From Anabas testudineus (taxonomy: Eukaryota; Chordata; Actinopteri; Anabantiformes; Anabantidae): a stretch of DNA of 64,000 bases. The stretch lies in contig NC_046616.1 in NCBI RefSeq assembly GCF_900324465.2, forward strand, positions 13,790,547 through 13,854,546, given 5' to 3'. How positions within the stretch are numbered: the first letter of the stretch is position 1; each line of letters opens with the position of its first letter. A program made the translations under genes and the position numbers. Under the pieces are notes generated by a model, which ran no database searches, was not told the DNA's origin, and worked only from the letters and a program-made list of their open reading frames with translations. Below, one piece after another: positions 1-13,772 of the stretch.

Positions 1-3000
1 CACACACTTACACTAGAGCAAGTGATACAGATGACATCAAAGGGATACCCAGGCCAGAATGGCTTCTTTGACTTTTAACACATCTCAAACACTTAGGAAA
101 CAACAGGCACAACCCACTGACAATAAATAGACTGGAGCAATAATACTAAAAACAAACACGCTGAAATTATCAGACATACATCATCCATATTAGATAGACT
201 GGAATAAAGTTTAAGCCAACTGTAATAAACCAAACTAAAAAGTTACCTCTATGGATGCTGGTCATTCTTACAGCACAGTATCTCCTCGCTCCTCCTGTGT
301 GGAACTGAGTTTGTGCTGAGTAGTTTCCTTTTTAGTAGGGAACTGTCTGTGTGACGTACGCTGTAGGTCATGGGCAGTTGATCACATGGTGACTAGCTGA
401 GGTAGCACAGTGAACAGAGCTTTATTTTTTGTCTTTAGTCTGCATACTATTTATGCAGAAGGTGTAATGAGGGATCAAGACTAAAATCAGAGCAGCTACC
501 TGTGTTTTTATGGCTGGGAGCCTGTTTGTTCAGAAGCTGATTAAAAAGTGTTAAGAAACCATTATAATTAGTCTAGTCATTTGTCTAATTCATTATTTTG
601 GTTTAAAGGCCAGCAACTTTAATGTATTGATTTAGTTCTACTGCAGCTGTTCTAATAAAAGAAAAGCTCTGATAAACCCAACATGCCCATCACCAAATAA
701 AGACTGACAAAGTAAGCAACTATCTGGTGAGTAATTTGTCATAAATTTAAATATTTTTTTTAGGAAAACATTCATGAATAAATGTTCTACCCATAGGTTT
801 TCATGTCAACATCTTTATTTTCCTATATACTGTATTTATTATTAAACAAATCATACATTACATATCAAAATAGACAAAGGGCAAAAAAGGGGGTGAAACT
901 TTGAACCCTCTCTGTTTGGCCAAACTATAAATTGATGTCCATGAAACCTTTACTCTAGGTCACAGTGTGGCATGTGCCCTGGGGGCTCTGCGATGGAGGT
1001 AGCATAGACTTTCCTACTAATCTCTACTGTGGATGCGTAAGCTCTCACACCATAGGATAGACAATTAATTCTGCAGTGAAATTTGTATGGGTGACCTGTT
1101 TTTTTTAGGTTGAATTCTTGAGTGTGGGCCATTATAGCCCTTTGGCAAAAAGCTGCATGGTGAGGGCTTTAGGAGAGGTCCCTCCACACCCTGAGTGATG
1201 AGAGCAGACTTTAACTGGGTGCAGGTGCACTCAAGACTGTCGGACAGGGCCTTTGAAGTGGGAGCCAACTGGGACTCCGGCCCATCTCTACCAGTGGCCA
1301 GCACAGACACATTCGCTTTCAGTTAGCACTTTCTTGCTGTTTTTCTTTTTTCTCCCCATTTTTCATCTATGTACATCTTTAAATATGAACCATTCACTCT
1401 GAAAACTGTAGTGTAATAATTTCAACATCATGTTTGTTGTTACAGTTGAACAAGTATAACTGATGAGATGATGAATGCTCAGCATTTAAGATGCAGGATT
1501 TGATCATTTACATGCACGTTATTTGCCTGTGGATATATTTGTTCATTTTTCCACCTCTCACTCAATGAATCTTCTTTTGTGTCAGAGCCATGTTGAGCAT
1601 CTAGAGAACTGTGAGTCCTCAGACAACCTGATCTGATTTTTCCCATTTAGCCTTATGTGATGAAATCTTGGATTTCCTCACTCTCACGCTCTATCATCTG
1701 CGTGTCAACAGGACACATCCTATCTTTGGAGCTGCTAAACAAGCAAACAAAATCATGTCAGTTCTATTACCCTAATAGAGGAATAATACATATTCTTAGT
1801 CTGAGTATCCAAACATACTGTAAATATGCAAGTATGTATGTATGCACACATCTTATTAAACAGAAAAAGAGAAATGAATGGCTGTTGTGATGTAAGCTCC
1901 CTGTAGGCAGCTACATCTGGCTCCTGTTAACCACAAGCGTATAAAAAGTCAAATGTGGTTTAGTCCCACGCATTCTGTAGTACATACACACACACACACA
2001 CTGGGAGGTATGACTCCAGCATGGTGGTCACCCCCACTAGTTCTAGTTCCAGTCTCTCCACTAACATGATCTCAGCAGATACCAGGAGTCAGACAGGGAC
2101 TAGTAACATTGATAACAACCCCCATGTACAGACTCTAAACAAAGTACTAAACCATTATGAATATGAATACCTGGCTGGATTTCATAATCAGTAGTTTTAA
2201 AGGCATTTGACCATAAACCCAAGTGTTGGACAATTTCAAAAATATCCACTTGGTGGCACTATATAAAAGCCAGGGCATCACTAAAGTGAATTTCAAAAGG
2301 TTTCCTTATGATGGTGTTATAGGAAAAATATGGATAAGTTTGGACCAAAGCTGTGAACCAACCAAATGATTGATATTGCCAATCAAGATGATAGTTAAGT
2401 GAAAAATTCCATACATTGTCTGTTTTCAGCTTTTACGCTGGATTTGATGGTTTTCATTGTCACATATAGACCTAAATTTGGAACCTTGGACTATGGGAAA
2501 ATTATTAGTAAATGCACTGAGAAAATCATTGTCAAAATTCTAAAGTAACTATAAGATGCAACTCTAAATGTCCTCTGGCGTCACTTGTGTAAAATTATAA
2601 AAATGATCATTGTGACTTAGTGTCTCTGTATGTACCATACTGTAAGTTGAGTCACAAGTCCAGAGCACACAATGAAAATAGTTGAAGGCAGCTACTGTAC
2701 CAAATAAGAATGCTAAAATGTGTTCATCAACAGGATGTAAGGGCTAGTTTATGTAATATAAACAGACACTCACAGACAAGCAAGTGACCAGACTATCTCT
2801 ACATCCCACACATCCAAACAAATCAGTGTACACTCTGACTTGGTGACACATAGCCATGCAATGCTTCACTAAAATAATGACTCATTGATCGAACAGTCAT
2901 CATTGCTGGTGATAGTGAAATTGTTGACACACGTTTAAAGCATTTGCTGTTGTTTCATAGTATGTAATTGATTTCAAAACATCATTAACGAAGGCTTTTA

Positions 3001-4757
3001 GAAATCAGTTGTAGTTTATGATTAATGTTATCACATCCTTTCACCTGATTAGAGACTAGAGTTTAATCTCATTTCTCCAACTGTCTAGGAAAAATCTAGT
3101 GTAACAGACATCACTTCAGTCACTTGTTTTCTTGACATTAATATGTAATGTCTGAGAAATATCACCATATATGTAAATGTAATAGCGCTAACATTTGACA
3201 AGGCTCAGCTTGTACTCGCGTCACCAGCAAGTTTATTTGTTTTCCTCCTGAATATTTGAGCAATGTCTTTTTCATCTAAAAATCTTGAACACTGTGAATT
3301 AGTAATACCAGTTAACCAGCTCCATATATAAGCATTTGAATCTGCCAAGCTGATGTCAAAAACGCCAAGAGGTTGTGGGTATCCGAATGAAATAATTTTC
3401 TTGGTGAAGAACACCAGATTTCACGCCATGTTTTAACAATAGTTGTGTTGTGGCCACTTGAAGCAGTCCAGTAAAAGCTGGCATAACTTTGGCAGCTAGC
3501 TGGCACTTGCCCTGGACTGTCAGAGTGAAATGTTGCCTTTATGTCAGCTCTCTGTAAACTCCACTATCTCTGACTGTGATGGACGGCTTCTCATGGTCTC
3601 TGGAGATCTGACACACATCGAGATACACCAAGGCTTAGATCAGCTTCTGGACTGCTTCAAGGACCTGGAAAGATTTCCTGGCTTGTTTCTGCCAGGTTTC
3701 AGTTGATGGTGCGCTTGACAACTGGCTCTTTTGCGTTGTTTCAGCGTACTGCCCACACCGTACTGGAGAAATTTACATCATGTACTCAGATAACGTAACA
3801 ATACAACAATGTAAAATGCTACATGAAATTTCCTGCATTTAAACTCCTACTCTAGTAGAAATACCTCTAAAAAATATTTAGATAATTTATTTAAACTAAA
3901 ATGTAACTCACCCACTGAGCCAGCACAAGCCAGTGCTCCCTTTGTACCCTTCCCAAGCCCATGTAAATGGCAGGTAAATCAGTATTGTTAATACTGTTGC
4001 ATTAATACAATAGAAACATGTTAATTTACTGGAGCTTTTAGCTATTGTTGGATAGTTGAATACATTGGTCCACATCGTAGAGGCCTGAAACTGTTTTTCA
4101 ATTGAAACCATTTGAAATGTTCAGAGGAAAAACATCTCAGTGACATGTACAGTGTTTGCCAGTGGGCCTCAAGTAGATGCAGCTTTTTTACAAGCCAAAA
4201 ATCTTGATTTTATTGTGTAGTACTGCCGTGTATTTTATAATCGTATTGTGTGTTTTAATGTCAAAATATAATATGAATATTAGTACAGCTGTAATATAAA
4301 TGTAATCGAGTAATCATATCTGAAATATAGTAAATTTTAAGAAAAAATAACATAAAATTTGAGTGCTTGAGTTTTACTTTAGCCTTCTCAGAGTTGACTG
4401 TAGTTTCTAGAAGTTTGTTTCTTCTGGGTAACCATCTCTTTTATAGTTGCCTAATGATAAATGAGGTATTTATGTGGTAAATATATATAGAAACTTGTTG
4501 TAATGTAACGGATAATTACTTAAGTTTTGACGACTTTAAGTTAATATAGACACCTTTTCTATTGCTGATCGGTTGTAGTTAACAATTGTTCATGTTGGTA
4601 ATAGTCGAAGTCTAATTATATACTGTGTAGAAATTAAGATTGTATTATACAATCAATTGTGTTTTCTTGAATAGTTGTTGTTCATGGCTACACCCACTTC
4701 TAAAAGATTTATTCAATCATTTACTTTATACTTAACTGGTAACAAACTCCACAAGAA
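1..4757. other. Left intergenic stretch, no gene supported
   Basis: Short ORFs here show no recognisable domain and no consistent exon structure. Contents seen are a (CA)8 microsatellite at 1986-2001 and a stretch around 2240-2345 with the look of an old interspersed repeat (a 'ggtggcactat' core). On the minus strand at about 246-310 a short segment ends in a good splice donor (GAG|GTAACT) and contains an ATG. It could be the first exon of a gene running off the left edge, but nothing else supports it. The minus-strand ORF near 3205-3414 has a faint resemblance to piggyBac-type transposases, too weak to annotate. Confidence 0.5.
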
Positions 4758-4759
4758 TA

Positions 4760-5000
4760 TCGGAGAGGATACTCAGTCGTCCAGTTTATGGTTATCCCAA
4801 AATTACTGTTCAGTGTCAACTGGACTTGTTTCACCTTCCATCCAGAAGTTCCTGAACTGGCTTCATCAGTTCTGGAATGTTCTGGAACTAATGGACCTTC
4901 TGAGTGGAAGGTGAAACATCTTCAAGTACTTCAAGTCCAGTTGACACTGAACAGTAATTTTGGGATAACCATAAACTGGACGACTGAGTATCCTTACCGA
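4760..5000. repeat. Palindromic foldback MITE (Tc1/mariner type)
   Basis: Two arms of about 60 bases, 4767-4827 and 4934-4996, are near-perfect reverse complements. The match resumes further in after a 14-base insert, so almost the whole 241 bases can fold into one hairpin. The ends read TCGG...CCGA and are flanked by TA on both sides (4758-4759 and 5001-5002), the target duplication of Tc1/mariner elements. There is no coding capacity, so this is a non-autonomous element. The high arm identity argues for a young or gene-converted copy. Confidence 0.8.
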
Positions 5001-5002
5001 TA

Positions 5003-8000
5003 ATTTTGTCCACAGCAGTTTTTGGATCCTCAGGTACTTATCAAGGTATCTATTTCAGTTGATGGGTAATATTTAAGCTTTTTCTTAGCATTTTAACCTT
5101 AACTTTCTTAGTAAGTACTAACTATTACATGTGATAATTACCCATTACATGAACATAGTATTCCACATATTTATCAGGAAAATGTCTAGTAATTAAAGGG
5201 CATAATATATTGTGGAATTAGTCCTTAATGAATAGCTCTGCTTTAAATAACTAAACCCACTCTCTCCTAAAAGAGTACCCTAATGTACAGGAGGTCTGCT
5301 TTGCTCAACTGACAGTGAACCTCACATACAGATGAGGAAATGCCTGAATGTCTAACCATGTACTTTTAGTCCAACTCCAAGCTTTTCTTTAGTGATCTTC
5401 TGCCAGTCTATTCTCCCACACTGAGCGCTCTCATATTCAGTTTACTATCAAACAAAACTAATTTATCAGCAGAAAGTGATCACATTGTTTAGGCAGAAAT
5501 GTACAAATGTTTAGCATATTTGTTTGGGCATACTTAAAACTATAATCTATTCCAAAAAAAAATGTTTGACCTCACTAGTACCTATGTCACAGCAAGGGTG
5601 ACTAATGCTAAGCTACAGGAAGTTATCTGCACCCTAGTTTCAGCTTTTCATTGTACTGAAAAAAAGTATATTTCTCAGAATGTTGAAGTATTCTTCTTAT
5701 TGAATGTACAAAAGTCAACTGATGGGGTCTTTAAAGAATTTATGGTTTTAATTTGAAGCATACAAAATATGTATATGAGTGATTCTCATAGCATAGACTA
5801 GGTAAATTAGCAGTGAACTGCTTAAATTGAGTCTACGTCTTTATGTGTAGGAGAGGAGATTTTGCACTGCAAGTGGCAGACTGCAACTTAGTTTACATGG
5901 CATTGCATGAGCAACAAATTAAAAGTCCTGTAAATCCTGCAGACTTATCAGCCTGCTTTCTGTGGGATTTGAAACAGATGCTCTCTTCCTCATTCAATGT
6001 GTATGTGTACACTGTAATAGACTGTTAGCAGGGGAAACACATGTCCACATTAAGTGGTTTCACTGATCAAGCTGATATGACTAGAGATGAAAGGGCAGAA
6101 CGGGAACTCGTCCCCCCCCCCCCCAGTGCTCCTGCTGTGAGCTGTCAGCAACAATGCCCACAGAGTCTGCTTGCATGTGTTGTGTATGCTTCCTTAAAAG
6201 TCATTTTAACACTGCTGCTTAAAGGGCTGAATAAAATACAAGGGCTGGATGATCAGAGAAGATCAGAAAAGCTATCATCGATGCAAACTTTGGTGTTTGT
6301 GAACCAAATTACCCTTTTTTCTGTCAGAAACAGAACAAACTTCACAAGATTTTATAAATGTCTCCAGAATGAGAACAATGAACAGGAAAGAAAGAGAAGG
6401 AGGAGAGCAGAGGAGTGACTGATTGCAGGGCATCTGACCAAATGGGAACCAGAGACTGTGAGATGTCAGAACTGCTATAGATTTATACTTTACCTGCTCC
6501 CCTGAGATCTGCCACACATACACACTGTCTGAGAAGAACAAAAGAAGGGAGAGAAATGTGAAAAGGTATGGGCACCAAGTCGTAGGTCAAACAGTGCACA
6601 AGGATTAGTAAAAGACGCCTACAAAGATGAGTGAGAGATGGAAGAGCAGAGAGTGAGAGGGTTGGGTTAGAGGAGAAAACAGCAACATCAGCTGGGTCTT
6701 ATTTAGATCAACCTTTTGTACTCTGAAAAGAGCCATGTACGCCTGCATGTACATCTGCCCTCCGCATGTTGGACTACAATGGGTGGGCTGCCCTTTCATA
6801 CTTTTGCCCCTCTTCATACTGTCCTATATCTTTCCCTTGGGTGCTGGAATGGTCAGAACACTGTTTAAAGACAAAAGCTGTAAGGGTGCTTTCTGGGAAA
6901 ATATTCATTATGATACTACTGATTCAATATATAAGGTTTTCGTCCCATAACATTTTCTTAGCTTTCTCAAAACATCAATATAAGGTACATCAGATACACA
7001 GTGAAAGTCATTCTGGTTACATTGTTTAGGTGGTAGGACAACATAAATCATCATAGAACATTTACTTTCTCAAGCATAATGACACCTGGTAATGAACATC
7101 AGGAGGTTCCCCATCAACCGCCACTGAATGGTTCCCCATCGATAATATACGTTGACAACCCCACTTTTATTAAACATGGAAATCAGAAAATATAGGTATC
7201 ATCATATTATCTGTGCCAGTGGAGAACCTAGGAGAACAGTATTTGAGAATAGGGCTATACAAGTGAGAACCAAACTGTTTGTCTAAATTGGGTTGGAGGT
7301 GGAGGGGTGGAGGACCGCCTTACCAGTTAAGACTAGAGTAGAGGCTAGACCACTACCAGAAGTGTTTATGCAAAAAAGAGCAAATTGCACAAATACCTTA
7401 AACACAATCTCTACTCCAACCTACTTCAACCACAGGCAGTCCAGTAGACCCATACAGACCAGAGTAAGGGGTACAAGGACAACTTCAATAGTAGCCTAAA
7501 AAAGGTCCACATCGGCATCAAAACAGAACAACATGCAGGAGCTGTACCTTACAAAGAGGTTAAGGCTGCAGAGGACAGCAGGTCTGCAGAAATGGCAACA
7601 AAGACAGCAGCCCATCTACCTCCAACTACCAGCAACACTGTGACCTCAGTGGTATAAAGGTTTTGTTTTCAGCTTCACCCTCTTCAGCCGATAGTTACAA
7701 TACACTTCATAAAGACACTAGATACTCAATGGTGAGTGATCAAAAAAAGGCAGCACACCAACCCATACAAAAACAATATGCACAAAACAGTGGCCATATT
7801 CATCTACTCATCAGTAGACAAGGCAAGGTTAGAGATATGTGTATTAGGCTTAACAGAAAATTCAATATGAATAGCTAAGCCACTACATGATAAAAGTTAG
7901 TGTCCTTCCGGTAATCCCCAAGCCATTGGCAAATGGGCAGCTTGCCTTTACCCTCCAGGTGGAAGGTTAAATCCTGCTTCTGGCAGCTTGCTGGGAGTGT

Positions 8001-10033
8001 AACTGACAAACACATATAACAGGACATGCTGTCTAACAACTAAAAGACTATCTACCAACTTAAAGACTGCGGAGCTGCTAACTGTTACTTTGCTGGTTGG
8101 TCTGAATTACACCCCCTTTTGCCACCCTCAGACCCTGATTCAACTTTAACTCCTATATACAGTCAATCACAGCACAGGTGATTCCTGACTCCTGACATGT
8201 GTTTCTTTTCAGTGGCCAACTTAACTTACCTACCGCTCTTTCTCTCTAGCCTTCCTCAACCCTTGATGAGTTTACTTCCCTTTGAAAGAAAAGATACAAG
8301 AGGGTGTGCCCCACCTGTGCCAAAGACCTAGTAGTGGATACAGATATATATACTGATGTACCAAGTTAATCCTCCAGACTTCACTGACAAGGTCTCTGTT
8401 GAACACAGCTGTAATATCTTTTGGGATGTGTTGACCACAGTTTAACATCGAACCCACTCATAATGTAGGCTTCATCATTAGACATACAGTCAATTCTGCT
8501 TGTGATTTTGTTCTGTTTTTCAGCTATAAAAAGGTGAGTTGCTTAATGTTCTTGAAGGATCATCTGCATATATCTGACAGGAAACCATGGACCTATTAGT
8601 GTGCACAAACTGTGACATGTCACAAACAGGTGGCAGGTGTGTGATTGTGTCGATGTGGTGGTGATATGTACCCTGCTACAAGTGACTTTATCAGTAAGTC
8701 CTTAGAATTAAAAAGTCACATGGACTGCCAGACTGTATGTAGGTATGACTGTTTGAGGAGAAGCATATCCAGATGTGTGCTAGCATGCATGCGTGCGGAG
8801 GCCTAATGGCCCACAGGGACTGTCTCTGATCACACAACACACAGAGAACACACACATCACAGCAAGAAGCACATAAAAGGCCTGTCAAAGAAACTCCTTA
8901 GCCCCCCTTACAGGAAGACCCCATTACATCGTGTGCATTGATAAAAACGGTCCCCCTATCTGCCCTGTGGCTCCCGATAGCCATCTCTTCCCCTCAGTGG
9001 GTTCCTACTCAGTTCTGACTGGACAACTTGCCCCCAGAGAAGCAAAATAATGGAGTTAAGGAGTCTGTTTATTCTTGAGATAAAACAATTTTACCCTTAC
9101 TTAATGCCAGTTCCACCATGTTGCTGGTGGGCACACACGTATTAGCATGTTGTGTTTTGAATGTGTTCCGTTATTGCAAAATACTGGCACACTTTGTGTG
9201 TGCGTGTCTGTGGGAGGGAGCAGATTTAATCGATTTACTTGGTCACACTAAGAGTCAAAAGAAAAAGAGTCTGTTTTGTGTGTCTCAAACGTGGCAACAG
9301 AAATTAATCTAAGCTTAGAGAAACACTTTGATATGATCGTGGCACTGATTTGATTGGACCTGGCACAGGTGCGCACACGCACTTATAATATGCAAGTCAT
9401 GAGTAAAAATTTAGGGTACCGATTACTACAAACGACAAAAACCTGGTCTCTGAAACATCACAATATAGTGATAATGTTTTTATTATTATATAGTAAATCC
9501 ATCTTTTCAGTCCTCTAGAGCCATAAAGGATAGTACATCTACTGTATGTGACTTCATAGCTTGAGTATTGATGTAAGCCTTCGGCAGTACTGCAGCATCA
9601 TTGACATTAAAATCCCTCTTTGTCTACCATTGTTAATAGAATATGACCCACATTTCACTTTCACCAGTAGACTTTAGATTTTCAGAAGAGCATGGTTTAA
9701 GTTTGTAGCCTTTGTGTATGTAACATTGCATTTGTCACATAGGGGTGCAGTATCATGATTGCTACCCTGAAAATTTAACCTGAGAGCCTGTTTTTCCATG
9801 GCAGTAATCTCATTAGGACACTGTAATATAGATAAATGGCTCTGACCTGGCAGATACTGCTCCATCTCTGCTAATGGAAGAGAAAAGTCATATTTCACTT
9901 CTTGTGCAACTCTGTTGGAAATCATTCTGTAGTACAATGCCGTGCATCCACACAGGCTTTGTTTCTCATTTATCAGTTTAAAAGCAATATTCGCATGACT
10001 GTGAAAGAAACAATGTGACATATAAAGTCAGTC
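5003..10033. other. Intergenic stretch, no gene supported
   Basis: The ORFs of 60-125 codons, for example 6041-6418 (+) and 9674-10021 (-), lack known domains, have no matching exons beside them and are of chance length in AT-rich DNA. A run of 13 C lies at 6112-6124. I see nothing else I can name. Confidence 0.5.
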
Positions 10034-10374
10034 GGCAGTTTATTAGGTACACTTAGCTAAAACTAAATTAGTCTAAAACAACAGTCCTGCAGTAAATCCT
10101 TAGTGAGGGTGGTTAGACAGAGTCATTGATTTAACTATCTGATCATTTTGAAAAATATAGTTTGTGGTGATGATGAATTGCATTGTGTTGTATAGACAGG
10201 TGATTTAATTATTTTATGCATCACACTTAAATCAGCGAGGTCAGGTTAAATAACAAAAAAAAAAGTTTCTCTGCATGTGATGCAGCCCCCGGACTGATCA
10301 TCCAGTTGAATCAACAACTCTATAAAATGTTTTAGACAACATTTGCTTTATCTAGTTATACCTAATAAACTGCC
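10034..10374. repeat. MITE with 16-bp terminal inverted repeats
   Basis: The ends are perfect inverted repeats: GGCAGTTTATTAGGTA at 10034-10049 and its exact reverse complement at 10359-10374. The 341-bp body is AT-rich with no ORF. Elements with this 'cagtttattaggtac' end are common in teleost genomes. A clear target duplication was not visible, so the superfamily is left open. Confidence 0.8.
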
Positions 10375-12970
10375 AACACTGTGTCACACGGGGTAGCACA
10401 GTACTTTTCACCCTCTATAAATCTCTCTCTCGACACTCAAATCAGTCTTCCTTGGCTCCGTTCAGTTTCAGAATCTGCCTTAATCCCCACTCTGTAAATT
10501 AAACTAATTTTGATTGACAGCACAATAGTACAGTTTAATGCTTTTCCAAGAACTTCGCAGTTAATTCAGAAGTAATTCAGGAGTCTGTGTTTACCAGGTT
10601 TAGTCAAAATTGAAGTGCTGTTTAGTTTGAGCTTCTTTGGCTCAAATTTGACATCAAAGTTTGAACCCAGTCTGGTGCAGGAGTCTTCATGAGGTATGAT
10701 GATCCTTTAGTTTATCTAGTTTTCTAATCTACCAATGCTGAGTGTGGGAACCACAAGCTTCTCCCTACACATTGAGTTTACATAGTAAACTGAGTTGTTG
10801 TAGTGTCTCTCACTATAAACAATAAACATCCTCGAGGGAGTAAAACTAGCTTCAGTTGAAGTGCTCAACACACTCGCACATACAGTACATGCACTGACCA
10901 CATTATGTGCAGCAGTCCCTCTCACCGTGAGGGATAAACACCCTGTCGTGTGGCCCAGTCTGTTTACGAATTAGCCTTTGGACAGCCAGGGTCGTGGAGG
11001 CTGAGTGTGTATATGTGTGTGTTAGTGTCTGAGAGTGTTAGGGAATGTGTGATAGAGGGATTACAGGCAACCTGGCCACTACTTTCATGAGGAAAAAACA
11101 AACACAAACGTTAGACAAGCTCAATGCAAGGAGTTTTTGATGGGGGATAGGGGGATGTTTTTCTTCTAAGTATTCTGCAATCTATCTATCTGTCCATCTA
11201 TCGAAAAAAACACTGTTTCCTTTGTTCTGATTTCCCTTTTATCTCTGCTTCTTCTATCTGGCACATTTCACTTTTGTTCACGTGTCATACTCCACCTTTT
11301 CCCAGAATGACGCATGTTGAACTCCTCTGAAAGGCTCCCAGAGGCCATACCAACCCTCTGAGCAGTGCAAAGCCCTGGCTACTGAGGTTGCAGATGTTCC
11401 CTAGACCCAACTGTTGGCAGATTGCGGTGTCGTTCTGGCGAACGTAGAACGGCCCACGAACCCTGGGATTCATGCTTCTGAACTTACCCACTGGGATGTT
11501 TCACAAGAAGCCAGCTGGGAATTTGGTGGGAGCCAGGAGGAAGGTGAGGAGGTTGAAGATGAAGGTTGACGGGAGAAGAATACATGAACATAGATCAAAG
11601 ATCTACAAAGCTACAATAGAGTAGAAGTAAGTTATTTATTGACCATTACTAATAACAAACCATTAATAACAGCTTATAAAACAGTTGAAATGCATGGGAC
11701 CATATCAGCAAGTGGTGCCAAAGTCATGCTTTATTGCACCTTTAGTGAAGTTCCATTATGACTGGTCCTTCTTACACTGTAATGTTCTCATTGGTTGACC
11801 TAAATTTGGGCTTTGTGTACCTCTTCACATAACCCTGGACACATATGAAACTTTCCACAGCATTTACCTCTGTATTACTTAAACATGCATGGTTCGTGTT
11901 ATCTAGTGGTGCAGTCTCATTAGTGTAGCAAGTTTATTACCTTGTCTCCTGTCCTCATCAGAGGTCAAACAGGCCCCATATAATGGAATAGATGGCATCC
12001 TAGATGACCTACTTCCTCTCTGTCCTATAGCCTTACGTTGTGCTCTCCTGTTCGATGTAATGTCCTCTAGTGTTCAAAAGATAGAACTCTAAATCACAGT
12101 GACAGGACAGATTAACACACAGGACTTAAACGTGAGTGGTAAAAGTCAAAGGTCAATACACATACAGAGACATTAATGGCTTGTGAGAGAGTGTGTCAGT
12201 ACCTTTAGAAGTCAAATACTTTACCATGTTTTGTGAATCTTATATTGCAACCTATCAAATGAGTACTGTATACTTTTGTATTAATTGAAGCCACCAGTCA
12301 GCTTTGTAATACTGAGCGTACAGTGTGTCTACGGACCCCTGTCCCCTCTAATCTACCAGACTTACACACATACTGTATATAAAGATAATAGTATTCATAG
12401 TAGACAGAATGTTGATATGTGCAACAAAAATTTTATGGAGCAGAATCTAACTTGCCTCATAAGAGTTTAGACTAGTAGTACAAAGGTGTTTCCGTTTCCC
12501 AATAATATAATAGCTTCAGCGTGACTGTATGTGTTGTATATGTTACTGTATGTTCAGTAGGCATAGCTTGCCCTAACATCTTGGTCTTTTGTCTCCACCT
12601 GCTGGAAGGCGTGAATGGTAGCTTCTAAACAGAAGGTACAGCTGTAAACAAGATTTTGTGAAACCAAGGGGAAAACCTTTTTTTTTTCTTCAAATGTTTA
12701 TGCATTTTTTTTTTTATATCATGAACTGGAAAAAGACTGAAGTCAGCATTTCATAATGCCTTTATATCATCACTATTGTAAGCAGCTAACAGTCCTTCTG
12801 TTCTAGATTTAGGTATCTTCTCCTACTTTTTACAAAGCACTACAAATTATATAAATTCTTCTTTACTTTATGTGCAATGTCTTTTAAGATCTTCGCACGT
12901 CTCTAAGTGACATTTAAGTCAGGAGCTATGCGAGCTATAACAAAATCATCAGCTAATCAAAATGATTGAG

Positions 12971-12971
<1 letters not shown>
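10375..12971. other. Intergenic stretch, no gene supported
   Basis: A more GC-rich patch at about 11285-11575 has a 68-codon minus-strand ORF and several splice-like sites on both strands, but I recognise no protein. Around 12590-12607 a 'ccacctgctgg' motif resembles half of a CTCF site. The rest is plain AT-rich DNA. Confidence 0.45.

Positions 12972-13019
<48 letters not shown>
12972..13019. repeat. (TA)n microsatellite
   Basis: An uninterrupted run of alternating T and A, about 24 units, lies about 50 bases upstream of the CTCF-like motif and the fkbpl leader exon. Its length is likely to vary between individuals. Confidence 0.95.
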
Positions 13020-13020
<1 letters not shown>

Positions 13021-13068
13021 CTGTATAACTATATCCAGGATGAAATACTGTGCGTTAACGCTCCGGTA

Positions 13069-13082
13069 CCAGTAGGTGGCAG
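13069..13082 (+). promoter_or_regulatory. CTCF-like motif upstream of fkbpl
   Basis: CCAGTAGGTGGCAG fits the core CTCF consensus (CCASYAGRKGGCR) on the plus strand. It sits inside a short segment ('ggtggcagtaa ... gaagaagaag') of a kind found repeatedly near teleost promoters, so it may have been delivered by a repeat. Binding is inferred. Confidence 0.5.
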
Positions 13083-13109
13083 TAAAGTATCTTTCAAGTG
13101 AACTAATAA

Positions 13110-13165
13110 ACCGTTAACCAACACAGAAGAAGAAGATCGACAACAATACGAAGACGAAGAAGAAG
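13110..13165 (+). other. Probable 5' non-coding leader exon of fkbpl
   Basis: A purine-rich 'gaagaag' segment ends in a good donor (GAAGAAG|GTAGGA) at 13165/13166. The matching acceptor is at 13770, two bases before the fkbpl start codon (AACTAG|TGATGG). This gives a leader exon and a 605-base intron. The left boundary, the transcription start, is a guess. Confidence 0.5.
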
Positions 13166-13772
13166 GTAGGAAAATGTCTACCTACAGTTAGTTTTTCTCC
13201 GACCAGCTAACATATTTTAGTTTATAGATTGATGGGAGAACTGGTGCCTAATATTATACTTGTTTACGAGGTAAGGCAGATTTCTTAAGGTTACATGTAG
13301 CTTTAAAATAAGACGTTAATCACAGCACAGGTGTAAAAAAAATCAGGTGTTTGTGTTTGGCACGTTGCTAATTTAGCTAGTTGTTATTGTTTAGCTAACT
13401 GAGCTTTATCAAACTGATCTGCATTTTCACTGTTGCACTTAGTGAAATAATAGTAGATAGCTATAGAAACTTTATATAATATATCTTGCCGAAACATTCA
13501 TATGAAATAATATAAATGTTGCTGAAGAAGCTGTAGTTACATATTTGTTAAAAGGGTGCAGCTAACTTTTTTTTTTTTTTTAATATAAACGAGTAATCTG
13601 TTGAATATTTTTTGTAGATCTTTTTGTCTGTAAAATATGAGAAATGTGAAAAATAAATAACAGTGTTGTAAGGAGTGTAATGCTTAACGGTTAGTTTGTA
13701 ATTACTTATAGAATATTATCACGCCAGGAGATGTGATTATCTTTTATGTCTTGATATTTTGTGAAACTAGTG